This document shows, piece by piece, positions 26,948-35,574 of a stretch of 56,874 bases of DNA (within the stretch, counting starts at the first letter, position 1; each line of letters begins with the position of its first letter). The stretch is from an uncultured Acetatifactor sp. (GTDB lineage: Bacteria; Bacillota; Clostridia; Lachnospirales; Lachnospiraceae). Both the position numbers and the translations under genes were made by a program. The notes below the pieces were generated by a model. That model saw nothing but the letters and a program-made list of their open reading frames with translations. It searched no databases and was not told the DNA's origin. The stretch is from contig CANQBS010000008.1 in assembly GCA_947589075.1 (NCBI GenBank), positions 1 through 56,874 on the forward strand, in the 5' to 3' direction.

Positions 26948-27598
26948 TCACTGAATCCTCAATAAAAGCTCCCTCATATTCTCAGAGATATCTCCTTTAA
27001 ACACCGCAGAACCCGCCACGAGCACGCTGGCCCCCGCCTCGGTCACAGAACGGATATTTTCCCGGGTAATGCCTCCGTCCACTTCCACATCCACCGCAAG
27101 TCCCCGCTCTTCTATCATCCTGCGGACCAGCCTCACCTTCTCAATGCAGGAGGGAAGGATCTTCTGGCCGCCGAAGCCCGGCTCCACCGTCATCACCAGC
27201 ACCATATCCACCAGCGCAAGATAAGGCGTCACCGCTTCAGCAGGAGTCCCGGGCTTGATCGTGATCCCAGCCTTTTTGCCAAGGGAACGGATCAGGCAGA
27301 TCACCGCCTCCGGGTCCTGCGCGGCCTCCAGATGAAAGTTGATCAGATCCGCGCCGCAGTCCGCAAACTCTTTGATATATCGTTCCGGTTTCTCCACCAT
27401 AAGATGCACATCCAGAAAAATATCCGTATGCTTCCGTATGGAGCTGATCACCGGCATTCCAAAAGAAATAGACGGTACAAACATACCATCCATCACATCT
27501 ATATGCAAATAATGAGCCCCTGCTTTCTGAACCGCAAGGATCTCTCCGCCAAGGTTCCAGAAATCCGCCGCAAGAATAGAAGGCGATAACTTATTCAT
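26948..27598 (-). CDS. rpe: Ribulose-phosphate 3-epimerase
   Basis: A 216-residue TIM-barrel enzyme interconverting ribulose 5-phosphate and xylulose 5-phosphate. Motifs are LSPSILAADFWNLG, HIDVMDGMFVPSISFG (metal His and Asp), HLMVEKPERYI, VMTVEPGFGGQ and VDGGI near the end. The length is standard for the family. The start is ATG 27598 after AGGGAG; upstream in-frame codons lack support. It has its own promoter (27724-27752) and lies upstream of metG. The amidase gene ends 160 bases upstream. Confidence 0.95.
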   Translation of the reverse strand: MNKLSPSILAADFWNLGGEILAVQKAGAHYLHIDVMDGMFVPSISFGMPVISSIRKHTDIFLDVHLMVEKPERYIKEFADCGADLINFHLEAAQDPEAVICLIRSLGKKAGITIKPGTPAEAVTPYLALVDMVLVMTVEPGFGGQKILPSCIEKVRLVRRMIEERGLAVDVEVDGGITRENIRSVTEAGASVLVAGSAVFKGDISENMRELLLRIQ

Positions 27599-27723
27599 AA
27601 GCTGCTCCCTTTGTCTCAGTATATTACGGTCGGCGGGCATCCCTGCCCGCAACTCCCAAGCTGCCTGTATCTTGATCTGTATCCTAATACGAAAAAAGAG
27701 CAAATCCCTCCCCAAGTACTATC

Positions 27724-27752
27724 ACTATATCAAATAAATGAACAAAGTGCAA
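27724..27752 (-). promoter_or_regulatory. rpe promoter
   Basis: Minus-strand TTGCAC (27747-27752), 17 bases, TATAGT (27724-27729). It gives a leader of about 120 bases. It overlaps the end of the upstream amidase transcript. Confidence 0.5.
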
Positions 27753-27758
27753 ATACTT

Positions 27759-28796
27759 TTATCGATCTTCCACATCTTGTTTCAATTGTTCCCAGGCATC
27801 CTCATGCTCTGTATAATACAAAGGGCATTTCTTGCCGCCGCAGTCATAGTGGCGGAGAATATCCTCACTGTCCAGGTCATAGGCGTCAAGAAGCCAGTCC
27901 AAAAGGGCGATGAGGGAATCATAGGTCTCCCGGGTAAAGGAACCGTCCTTCGCCTTATAACAGCATTCAATGGAGATGGAATCCATATTCCTGGACTTCA
28001 CCGCATAGGCGATTTCATCCAGGGGCACGATCTGCAGGATCTCTCCATCATATCCGATGATAAAATGGGAACTGACGCTGTTTTCATGGGTATCCTTCTG
28101 CTGTTCAAAATAGCTTCTGTTCTGGGCGGCAGAAGTTCCCGGGTTGGCGGTATAATGGACAAAGATATTCTTTACCTCCGTCAGAGGTTCCCCCGGCCTG
28201 GAATATTCATTGGGCGTCAGGAAATTTTCCTCCCATTCAGGATGCTCTGCAAAAACATCTGCCCTGATCCCCTGGATCAGCTCCTCTTCCGCTTTATTCT
28301 TCCCGGCTTCTCCATGATCATATCCATAATTTCCGGAACCTTCCATTTCTTCTGCCTTGCCGAAGGAAGCGGCGTCCCGGAGATTTTCTTTTCCTTCCGC
28401 CATTCCCCGCACAAACAAAGCCAGGAAAAAGCCGGTTCCCACAATACACAGGATCTCCAGCGCCGCCGTGGCAATCTGCCGGCGTCTCATATTTCTTCGC
28501 CGTCTGCTGCCTCCTGCAGAAATAGCCGTCTGCTGCCGGGAATACATCCTGTCTCTTCCGGCGGTTCCAGGATTCACGATCCTGTCATTTACTGCAGGGC
28601 TCACCGGTCTTCTGACCCTCCCGGAATTCGAAAACATGGCGGCCGACCCGGTATCTTTTGGTCTCCTGCCATATGGGGTGCAGTTCTTCCCTCCGCCATA
28701 TGCGGCGCAGTCCTTTCCCCTGCCATATGCGATTACATCAAGCCCTCCGTCCCAGTTTATTTCTCTTCTGCCCTTTTCTCCCGCCTGTTCCATCAT
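27759..28796 (-). CDS. Amidase_2 N-acetylmuramoyl-L-alanine amidase, membrane anchored
   Basis: A 345-residue protein. Residues 1-100 are cytoplasmic, basic, and contain 9-residue repeats (YGRGKDCAA, YGGGKNCTP). A membrane helix lies at about 108-130. The C-terminal two-thirds is a zinc amidase of the Amidase_2/PGRP type: VKNIFVHYTANPGTSA supplies the first zinc His, SSHFIIGYDGEILQIVP and SISIECCY are core strands, and RHYDCGGKKCPLYY supplies the distal His/Cys ligands. It should cut the lactoyl-peptide bond of peptidoglycan outside the membrane. AGGAG lies 5-8 bases before paired ATGs (28796 or 28793). Confidence 0.86.
   Translation of the reverse strand: MMEQAGEKGRREINWDGGLDVIAYGRGKDCAAYGGGKNCTPYGRRPKDTGSAAMFSNSGRVRRPVSPAVNDRIVNPGTAGRDRMYSRQQTAISAGGSRRRRNMRRRQIATAALEILCIVGTGFFLALFVRGMAEGKENLRDAASFGKAEEMEGSGNYGYDHGEAGKNKAEEELIQGIRADVFAEHPEWEENFLTPNEYSRPGEPLTEVKNIFVHYTANPGTSAAQNRSYFEQQKDTHENSVSSHFIIGYDGEILQIVPLDEIAYAVKSRNMDSISIECCYKAKDGSFTRETYDSLIALLDWLLDAYDLDSEDILRHYDCGGKKCPLYYTEHEDAWEQLKQDVEDR
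28669..28725. repeat. 27-bp tandem repeat in the amidase N-terminus
   Basis: Two 27-base units beginning CCATATGSGG (28669-28695, 28696-28722) and a partial third encode the nonapeptides (A)YGRGKDCA and AYGGGKNCT. Each unit brings one cysteine into the cytoplasmic N-terminus. Confidence 0.7.
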
Positions 28797-28832
28797 CCCA
28801 ACTCCTCACCTTAACCTTCCCGGATATCCGCC

Positions 28833-28925
28833 TTATGGATCCTGCAGCACCATGCCCGTACCACAATATCCGTATGCGAATTCTGCGCCGCAATATCCAC
28901 ACAGCTTCTGCGCCATGATATCCAT
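28833..28925 (-). CDS. Possible 30-residue CxxC micropeptide
   Basis: A short open frame between the fucokinase-like and amidase genes reads MDIMAQKLCGYCGAEFAYG followed by YCG and ends LQDP. The paired CGYCG and YGYCG text looks like a small zinc-ribbon half. No good ribosome site precedes the ATG, and composition alone could produce it, so this is weak. The rest of the 213-base gap shows nothing recognisable. Confidence 0.2.
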   Translation of the reverse strand: MDIMAQKLCGYCGAEFAYGYCGTGMVLQDP

Positions 28926-29009
28926 GTCATATTGCTAAGGTAAGAAGGATCTGTATCGGAATTGTATCAGACTCCTTATATTTTTGCATCATGTGAATCA
29001 AACTTCCCA

Positions 29010-32000
29010 TTATACAAACCTGCTCTCCCATACTGCCACCCCGGAATCCTGGAACACCTCATGGAGCCGTTCATTCAGCTGGGCCGCCGTCACGCCTTTT
29101 TTCAATATGGCCTGCAGGAATCCGCCTCCTCCGGCGCCGGCAATAAAACGCCCGGCGATCAGATCCTCACAGGAACGGAAGATCTGGTCGATACAGGTAT
29201 TGGAGGCCCCGCTGTCCAGCTGCAGGGACAGCTGCCAATGCTCGTTCATCAGCTTTGCAAAACGGTCAATATTGCCGCTCTCCAGCTCATATTTCATCAG
29301 CACGGCCACACGCTTCATCTCCTCCAGAGCCTGGACGGATTCCGGCCTGCCGCTGATATAATTCCCCACCACATCCCTGAGGAGGTTGCGGGCCAGCCTT
29401 CTTTGTCCCGTATATATGACCACAAAGCGCTCCTGCAGCTCCTGCAGACATTCCTCCGACAGTTTCAGAGATTCCACCCGGATCTGCTGTTTCAGGCCGG
29501 GTCTGCTGGTGATCAATTTGATCCCAGGGCATAAGCCCCCCACCTGATCCTGCCAGCCGCCGCCGGTACTCATGATCTGCTCCATGCGAAGCACCGTTTC
29601 GTACAGCTGGTTTTCGGAAATGCTTTCTCCAAGAAATTCATAGATCACCTTCACACAAGCTCCCGCAAGGATACTGCTGGTACCCAGGCCGGAACCCTTG
29701 GGGATCCCCACCACTCTGGTGGACAGATAAATGCCGCCCCCAAGACGCTTCAGAATATCCTGCAGGGTTTCCGGGCCGTCCGGAGAGTTCTTCTCCTTCC
29801 CCTCATTCCCGCCTTTTCCTGCGCCGGAGTTTCCCTGGTTTATCAGCCCGCAGGCGATCAGGGCAGCCTTATGCAGGGCGAAATGATCATAGGGATTCCT
29901 GCAGTCCAGAATATCCTCTATACGGTCAAAAGTTCCTTCCACTCCAATATCTTCACTGGCAAATTCTATATGATATTCCTCAAGCCTCCTTATGCAGACC
30001 TGAACCGGATCGATCCCCCGGATCTGTACAGCCGCGTTCAGCACCACCCCGCCGTTTTCATTGCAATAGGGAGGGGTATCCGTCCAGCCTCCTCCCCAGT
30101 TGACGCGGACCGGAAGGGCTGCGCTGCACTCTTCCCTCCTGATCCTGGAATCCCGTGACGGCCCCGGATTCCCCTGAGGATCTCCTCCTCCGGACTCCGT
30201 ACCGCAAAGGGTATCCTGAATGATATCGAAACATTTCTGTTCCAATCCCTGAGCAGTATTCTCCCCAAACTGCAGCCTGTTTTCCCGAAGATACCTGGAG
30301 AGAGTATTGTAAAGCCGAATTTTCAGGCTAAAATCCGCTTGATCCGCGATCCGAAGGATCTCAGCAAACTGCTCCTTCGTCATGGCTCTGTGGGAAAATA
30401 CCCGCAGCGCATCCCGATAATAACGTCTTGCCTTCAACGCATCCACCAGCTTCTCCACTGCGATCATCTTCTGCAGCTTCCGGCGCCAGCGCAGGGCATC
30501 CTCGGCTCTGGCTCCATTAAAGCTTTCATAGAGGCTCATGCGCCGGGAGACAAGCCATTTCTCCGCAGTCTGAGAAGATGCTTTCCTTTTAAAAACAGAA
30601 TAAACCTCCAGCGCTGCCCGGACAGCCTCCTCCATGGAGCTGCATACCGGATAAAGCCTGGCAAACCACAGGTAACTTCCTCCTTCCTCCTGTACCGATC
30701 CTCCCCAAATATCTTCCGGGGCAAGCCCATAAAAGGAAAGGACATCCCTGACCTTCTCTCCCAGCCAGGCCGCATCCCTCTCCAGGCAATCCTTGGGGTT
30801 GTCCTGTACGCCGAAGATACGGACAACATATTTTTCATCCGGAAGGACCAGACCATGAAGCACCACATCAGAGGGGATCTCCACATTTTCCAGGGTTACG
30901 CCCGAGACAATGCTTCCCGCGCCCAGGGATACGCCCTGTCGGATATAGCTGTTCTCAATGTAGCAGCCGGACCCGGCAGCCGCGGTTTCATGGATGGTAC
31001 TGTTATAGACGGCTGAACCCGGGAGATCCGCTCTGTTGGAGTTTACAATATTACACCAATCCAGGAACTGATAATCCGCCACATCCTCCGTCACCAGCCT
31101 GAGCAGCTCCCCTGTGGTCCCAAAATGAATAAATTCCGCCGGCGACAGGCAGAGCAGCTTCATGGAAAAAGAAGACAAAACCTGCCAGATTTCCCTGCGG
31201 CAGTCCAGCAGCTCCTGGCACATGGAGCCTTCCGGCGCCTGGGTATCATACTCTTCCAAAGTCGCTTCCGACGCCAGAGGATATAAGAAATCCCCATAGA
31301 AACTGATCCTGCTGCGCTCATTCACAAACCGGTTAAATTTCTCCTCATTATACAACAGAACCGGCCGCTTCCCCTCCTTTCGATCTTCCGTTCCCAAAGA
31401 GGCGCTGTCAGGAGCTTCCGCGGCAATGAGAGAAAACAATGCGGAAAGCAGGTCCGCATCCAGAAGCACCGCTCCCGTATCCAGGTCCACCTTATCATTC
31501 TCATTCACCGCCCCCAAAAGCCGAAGCTGTTCCTCGGACTGCTTATGAAGGAAACGCCCTACTTCATTTTCACCGTTATTCAGGAAAACTCCATGGTCTT
31601 TCCCGATTTTCACATCCGCTTTAACGGAGATGGCGGCCGCTCCCTTGAACTGAAAATCCAGCTGCAGAGGGTTAAACAGCAGCAGGACATCCCCGGAAAG
31701 CACCAGCATCCCTTCCTCGAAACGGCCGGCTACAGCGGACATGGAAATCATAAATTCATCAAACAGTGTAGAAGGACGTCCGTCCGGAAGCTGTCTGGGA
31801 ACCGGGGAAAACAGCTTGCCGCAGACGCTGTACTGGGGAATCCTTTTGCTGTCTCCGCCAGAATGAATGACCAGGATCCGTTTCCCATAGAAAACAGAAG
31901 CTGTTCCGTCCCCATATTCTTTTGAAAGATGACGCAGCACATTCAGGGTGGCGCCTCCAGACCCCACGCGTTTTCCTTCAGGATCCGGCAAAACTATATA

Positions 32001-32240
32001 CTCACATTCCGCCGGAAGATAGCCTTCCTCCAGGCGGCTTTGAATCTCCAGACGGTATCCCGCCGCCTGAGCCTCATTGGAGGCGGTTAAAACAATAAAG
32101 TCCCAGGCCGTCCCTTTTTCCAGCCAGGACTGATATTCCTGCCAGGAATCAAGATAACTCTGCCGGAGAAAAAGATTATTCAGGGATTTGTAGTTGATCA
32201 TGTCTCGGCTTCTCCTGTACTGCTGATTTTTGTTTTCCAT
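29010..32240 (-). CDS. Bifunctional fucokinase / fucose-1-phosphate guanylyltransferase-like protein
   Basis: A 1076-residue fusion. The N-terminal half (to about 560) is nucleotidyltransferase-like, with VLPDPEGKRVGSGGATLNVL, HSGGDSKRIPQYS, LSGDVLLLF and a left-handed helix tail (SYIRQGVSLGAGSIVSGV). The C-terminal part is a GHMP kinase with RVNWGGGWTDTPPYCNENGG and the ATP loop GIPKGSGLGTSS. This order matches FKP enzymes, which turn free L-fucose into GDP-L-fucose through fucose 1-phosphate. It may supply the surface polysaccharide with salvaged fucose. The start is uncertain: ATG 32240 after AGGA, or ATG 32201 after AGGAGA. Confidence 0.85.
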   Translation of the reverse strand: MENKNQQYRRSRDMINYKSLNNLFLRQSYLDSWQEYQSWLEKGTAWDFIVLTASNEAQAAGYRLEIQSRLEEGYLPAECEYIVLPDPEGKRVGSGGATLNVLRHLSKEYGDGTASVFYGKRILVIHSGGDSKRIPQYSVCGKLFSPVPRQLPDGRPSTLFDEFMISMSAVAGRFEEGMLVLSGDVLLLFNPLQLDFQFKGAAAISVKADVKIGKDHGVFLNNGENEVGRFLHKQSEEQLRLLGAVNENDKVDLDTGAVLLDADLLSALFSLIAAEAPDSASLGTEDRKEGKRPVLLYNEEKFNRFVNERSRISFYGDFLYPLASEATLEEYDTQAPEGSMCQELLDCRREIWQVLSSFSMKLLCLSPAEFIHFGTTGELLRLVTEDVADYQFLDWCNIVNSNRADLPGSAVYNSTIHETAAAGSGCYIENSYIRQGVSLGAGSIVSGVTLENVEIPSDVVLHGLVLPDEKYVVRIFGVQDNPKDCLERDAAWLGEKVRDVLSFYGLAPEDIWGGSVQEEGGSYLWFARLYPVCSSMEEAVRAALEVYSVFKRKASSQTAEKWLVSRRMSLYESFNGARAEDALRWRRKLQKMIAVEKLVDALKARRYYRDALRVFSHRAMTKEQFAEILRIADQADFSLKIRLYNTLSRYLRENRLQFGENTAQGLEQKCFDIIQDTLCGTESGGGDPQGNPGPSRDSRIRREECSAALPVRVNWGGGWTDTPPYCNENGGVVLNAAVQIRGIDPVQVCIRRLEEYHIEFASEDIGVEGTFDRIEDILDCRNPYDHFALHKAALIACGLINQGNSGAGKGGNEGKEKNSPDGPETLQDILKRLGGGIYLSTRVVGIPKGSGLGTSSILAGACVKVIYEFLGESISENQLYETVLRMEQIMSTGGGWQDQVGGLCPGIKLITSRPGLKQQIRVESLKLSEECLQELQERFVVIYTGQRRLARNLLRDVVGNYISGRPESVQALEEMKRVAVLMKYELESGNIDRFAKLMNEHWQLSLQLDSGASNTCIDQIFRSCEDLIAGRFIAGAGGGGFLQAILKKGVTAAQLNERLHEVFQDSGVAVWESRFV

Positions 32241-32267
32241 TTGGATCCTATAATCTCAGATATCATG

Positions 32268-32296
32268 ATTTTACCACTTTTCCAGGACGCACACAA
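32268..32296 (-). promoter_or_regulatory. Promoter of the fucokinase-like gene
   Basis: Minus-strand TTGTGT (32291-32296), 17 bases, TAAAAT (32268-32273). It is placed about 30 bases before the first ATG. Confidence 0.55.
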
Positions 32297-32354
32297 CCAT
32301 TAACCTGAATTATTTACGCTCATCTTTCCTGGCATCCTTCCGGGAGGGGACCAG

Positions 32355-32407
32355 CCTTTCTCCCCGTTTTCTTATCCTTTCATAAAGTTTCTCACCCTTT
32401 CAGAAAG
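32355..32407 (+). promoter_or_regulatory. Three phased CCTTTC boxes (putative operator)
   Basis: CCTTTC occurs at 32355, 32376 and 32396, spaced 21 and 20 bases, about two helical turns each. The last two are full near-palindromes, CCTTTCATAAAG (32376-32387) and CCTTTCAGAAAG (32396-32407). The array ends 6 bases before the -35 box of the surface-protein promoter, the position expected of activator sites. Confidence 0.5.
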
Positions 32408-32413
32408 TGATGC

Positions 32414-32442
32414 TTGTCCAATCAGCATATCTTCGGTATAAT
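32414..32442 (+). promoter_or_regulatory. Promoter of the GGDVS-repeat protein gene
   Basis: TTGTCC (32414-32419), 17 bases, TATAAT (32437-32442). The leader of about 80 bases contains a hairpin TCTTCCG/CGGAAGA (32464-32489) shortly before the ribosome site. Confidence 0.7.
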
Positions 32443-32527
32443 AAAATCGTACCTGTCTATTGATCTTCCGGGCGCTGCATGACGGAAGACCAAGGCCGGA
32501 ACTTTGTGTAAAAGGAAGGAGAATACC

Positions 32528-35230
32528 ATGAAAAAGAAGAAAATGAGAATCCTGTTAATCCTGTTTTGTCTGATCCTGCAGGGGCTTGTCCTGATGTATC
32601 CCGGGCCGCCCAGTCTCGCCCTTCCTGCCGACAGTCAGGCATCGTCTGCATCACCCTCGGGAAAGGTGAAAAAACTCGAGCCCGACGATCTTGCGCTGTA
32701 CATTTCTGAAAACGGAACCGCAGATATCCATGTGCGAAACGCCAACACAGGTTATCTATACGCCCTCCTGGGCAGCAACGGAAATACTCTCGGCGGCTGG
32801 AAGGAGCCGGAAGATGGCCGGGTCATATTCGAAGATCAGAAAACAGATCAGAAGTATTCCGTCGTGTTCAAACCCGATTATTGGTCCGGGGATCCGGAGG
32901 ATTGGAGTAAGACCGCAATTCATTTCGACCTTCCCGATTATGACGACGCCATAGACAAAACCTTTGTCAATCCCCAGGATGTGGAACGCAGCAAGGACGG
33001 CACCATCATCTGGATCTATTCCACACACAAAGATTGTGAGTACGCCCTGTACGATTTTTATACGGATCAGCTCGCCACGGAATGGAAGGACGGCGTAGCA
33101 GGGGTGGTGGTCTTTACCAATCTGAAGCCCTACCGGGATTATAACGTCCGCGCCCGGATCAAGGGCACGGGACCAAAACCTGAGATCATCCCCGATAAAC
33201 CCCTGCCCATGCCGGGCGCGGATGTGATCGTGGGAGAATGCTCCTTCGACGACCTGTCCGGCTACGGCCTGATCCATGTATGGGCGACCCCAGGCTATGG
33301 CTACGCCATTCTCGATCAGAATAACAAACCCATGTCACTGGAAGACATGCTGAAGTGGGATATCTTCGTGAAGGATCAATATGAGTTAGAGGTAGACCGG
33401 GGCGATGACGGATATTACCGGGGCAAGGAAGGAGGACGGATCACCTTCTCCGTACCTGCCGGAGGCACCTATAAAATGGGCGGAGTCCATCCTGACAGGG
33501 AAACCTTTGTATCCGACCAGAAATTTCAGGTAAAGTCGGTAAACAAAAATTACTGGTTTGAGTACGTGGTCCCCAAGGGGAGCGCCGACGGTTTCTACAG
33601 ACTGGTGATCTATCCGGCATGTCCTTATTCGGTTTACAAGCTGAGCGCGATACATTCTTTTATCCACTTTATAGACCGATATGGAAGGGTCCAGCCCGGA
33701 GGAGACAACAGGGTAATCTTCAGTCCCGTCAACGGTTTCCTGGAATATGTGATCACGGCACAGCCGATTCCCCTGACGCTTACAGAATCTCCGGAGGATG
33801 AACTATTTGGAAACGATCTCTGGGAAAGCGATGTATGGGGCAGCGGTATCTCTTCGGGCGATGTATCCGGCGGGGACGTGTCAGGCGGCGACGTGTCTGG
33901 TGGAGACGTATCCGGTGGGGATGTGTCAGGAGGAGACGTGTCTGGCGGCGATGTGTCCACCGGAGATGTGTCCACCGGAGATGTGTTCGTAAAATTGCCT
34001 CTGGTGCCTCCGGAACAATTCGACGAATTGACGGGCCAGGACGTAAGGCGCAGCGAAGACGGGAGAGAAATCACCGTGCAGGGATCTGACAAACAGCAAT
34101 ACGCCCTGGCAGATCCCATCACGAACATGCTCTTAGGCCCATGGCACGATACGGAAAAAGGGGAAGTGGAATTTCATTCCCTGGATCCGAAGACACCCTA
34201 TCTGATCCTGACCCAGCTTCCGGAGACAGAAAACCATACCTGCGTATTCCAGCCCGATGGAGTTTACGTGCCAGGCATAGATTCCGGCGGAGACGTGTCC
34301 GGAGGTGATGTAGATGTATCGGGCGGAGACGTATCGGATGGAGATGTGTCAGGCGGAGACTCGGGCAACGGTAACGCAGACGGCGGCAGTTCAAGCGGAG
34401 ACAGACAGGCTGTCCATGTGACATTAGAAATGTTCCAGAGTATCAACGGCGGCATTTCTTCCAACCGGGATCAATCCGTTCAGTCTGGGGACACTGTACT
34501 CTATTCCATTATTGCGGAAAACCACGGGAACAGAAAGGTTTCCAACGCCGTTATCACCGACAGCGTCCCGGAGGGCATGACATTGAGGGAAGAATCTATT
34601 TCCGGAAACGGCGTTTACGACCCGAAGACCCGCACGATCACCTGGAATATCGATCTTGACAGCGCAGACTCATGGGACGACTTCAACAGCAACAGCGTCA
34701 GCCTCCAATTCCAGGCAACGGTGGACAGGCCTCACAAAAAGACCAGCTATGACAATATGGCCTATATTGAACGGAAGGGGGCATCCATTGACTCATCCAA
34801 CATGGTTCATGCCTCCACCTCTACTATGACGATAGCCAAAAAGACCGACGGCGTCTACAAGGATCCCAAAGCTATTTTCCTCTTTACGCTGCACCTGGTC
34901 CCGCCGCAGGGAGGCGAGATCGACACGGACAAAATCGTCTGCTCTGATGGAAAGACCACTTTTGTCAAGTCAAAGAAGGAAGGGGATTACGTCGCCCGTT
35001 TCGCGCTTTTGGACGGGCAGCAGGTAAAATTCATCGGTCTTCCGCCAGGAGCAACTTATCAGATGGAAGAAAACAGCGCCAATCTGGGCAAGTATCGGAC
35101 TACGGTGACAGATTTTACGGGATCAATCCTCACGGATGATGAAGGAGGACAACGAAGCGGTACGGGAACGATTCCTTCAGACGGAACTGATACCGCCGTC
35201 TTTTTCCTGAATACAAGGAGGGAGCGCTGA
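32528..35230 (+). CDS. Secreted GGDVS-repeat surface protein with DUF11-like domain
   Basis: A 900-residue exported protein. A signal peptide covers about 1-38 (KKKK, hydrophobic core, cleavage near ALPADSQA). Two beta-rich repeats of about 80 residues (SENGTADIHV..., DGTIIWIYST...) follow. A central hinge has nine to ten SGGDV/STGDV pentapeptides (33853-33990) and a second shorter set (34283-34365). A DUF11-type domain (SGDTVLYSIIAENHGNRKVS, TDSVPEGMTL) precedes a final SpaA/Cna-B-like domain with LPPGATYQMEE. No LPxTG, membrane helix or other anchor is visible at the C-terminus (NTRRER), so it is either released or held by a partner. The start is ATG 32528 after GGAAGGAG. Confidence 0.75.
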   Translation: MKKKKMRILLILFCLILQGLVLMYPGPPSLALPADSQASSASPSGKVKKLEPDDLALYISENGTADIHVRNANTGYLYALLGSNGNTLGGWKEPEDGRVIFEDQKTDQKYSVVFKPDYWSGDPEDWSKTAIHFDLPDYDDAIDKTFVNPQDVERSKDGTIIWIYSTHKDCEYALYDFYTDQLATEWKDGVAGVVVFTNLKPYRDYNVRARIKGTGPKPEIIPDKPLPMPGADVIVGECSFDDLSGYGLIHVWATPGYGYAILDQNNKPMSLEDMLKWDIFVKDQYELEVDRGDDGYYRGKEGGRITFSVPAGGTYKMGGVHPDRETFVSDQKFQVKSVNKNYWFEYVVPKGSADGFYRLVIYPACPYSVYKLSAIHSFIHFIDRYGRVQPGGDNRVIFSPVNGFLEYVITAQPIPLTLTESPEDELFGNDLWESDVWGSGISSGDVSGGDVSGGDVSGGDVSGGDVSGGDVSGGDVSTGDVSTGDVFVKLPLVPPEQFDELTGQDVRRSEDGREITVQGSDKQQYALADPITNMLLGPWHDTEKGEVEFHSLDPKTPYLILTQLPETENHTCVFQPDGVYVPGIDSGGDVSGGDVDVSGGDVSDGDVSGGDSGNGNADGGSSSGDRQAVHVTLEMFQSINGGISSNRDQSVQSGDTVLYSIIAENHGNRKVSNAVITDSVPEGMTLREESISGNGVYDPKTRTITWNIDLDSADSWDDFNSNSVSLQFQATVDRPHKKTSYDNMAYIERKGASIDSSNMVHASTSTMTIAKKTDGVYKDPKAIFLFTLHLVPPQGGEIDTDKIVCSDGKTTFVKSKKEGDYVARFALLDGQQVKFIGLPPGATYQMEENSANLGKYRTTVTDFTGSILTDDEGGQRSGTGTIPSDGTDTAVFFLNTRRER
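33853..33990 (+). repeat. 15-bp tandem repeats encoding SGGDV/STGDV
   Basis: About nine consecutive 15-base units of the type GGCGGGGACGTGTCA encode SGGDV, the last two STGDV. Synonymous changes between units indicate age and selection on the peptide. A second, irregular array lies at about 34283-34365. Confidence 0.9.
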
Positions 35231-35244
35231 GCGCTCCCCTCCTT
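35215..35244. other. Near-perfect palindrome spanning the surface-protein stop codon
   Basis: AAGGAGGGAGCGC pairs with GCGCTCCCCTCCTT across a TGA loop, with one unpaired C. The loop is the stop codon. There is no clear U-run on either side, so it is not a classic terminator. It sits at the boundary between GC-richer DNA and the AT-rich polysaccharide locus. Confidence 0.7.
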
Positions 35245-35262
35245 CCGAGGGGGAAAAGCAAA

Positions 35263-35574
35263 TCACCAAAATAATGATTCTTCTGGATTCCCCGCACTTA
35301 TGAACTTCCCGATTTGCTTACCTATCTTTGTACTTGCGGCCCTGCATATCATAAAATTTATCACCACGCCAAACAGAATACCCACTACAGCTCCCGGAAT
35401 CGCAAGCTTAAAATTCAACCACAAGTTCTGCTCCGCAGCATAATTTTCCATTAATGTCTGTGACAACTCAGGGCTCACTAATGTTTCAATATAGGCACCT
35501 ATTACACTAAATACAGCTGCAAATGCCAGTCCGCAAAAAACAATAAAATAATAATTTTTTCTGAAATGATACAT
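35263..35574 (-). CDS. Small two-helix membrane protein, unknown
   Basis: A 103-residue protein with two hydrophobic helices (about 8-30 and 55-78) and a basic tail. No family was recognised. The start is ATG 35574, which overlaps the stop codon of the upstream GT-C gene by one base (TAATG), so the two are translationally coupled. It is the last gene of the polysaccharide locus. A partner or flippase-accessory role for the GT-C protein is possible but not shown. Confidence 0.65.
   Translation of the reverse strand: MYHFRKNYYFIVFCGLAFAAVFSVIGAYIETLVSPELSQTLMENYAAEQNLWLNFKLAIPGAVVGILFGVVINFMICRAASTKIGKQIGKFISAGNPEESLFW

Noticed and set aside
33853..33990. Possible CRISPR array
   Set aside because: The repeats are contiguous 15-base units in frame within a coding gene, with no unique spacers. 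No cas gene was seen anywhere in the window.
33634..34128. Minus-strand frame rich in SPPDT repeats
   Set aside because: It is the complement of the GGDVS repeat array of the plus-strand surface protein, which has a signal peptide, promoter and ribosome site.
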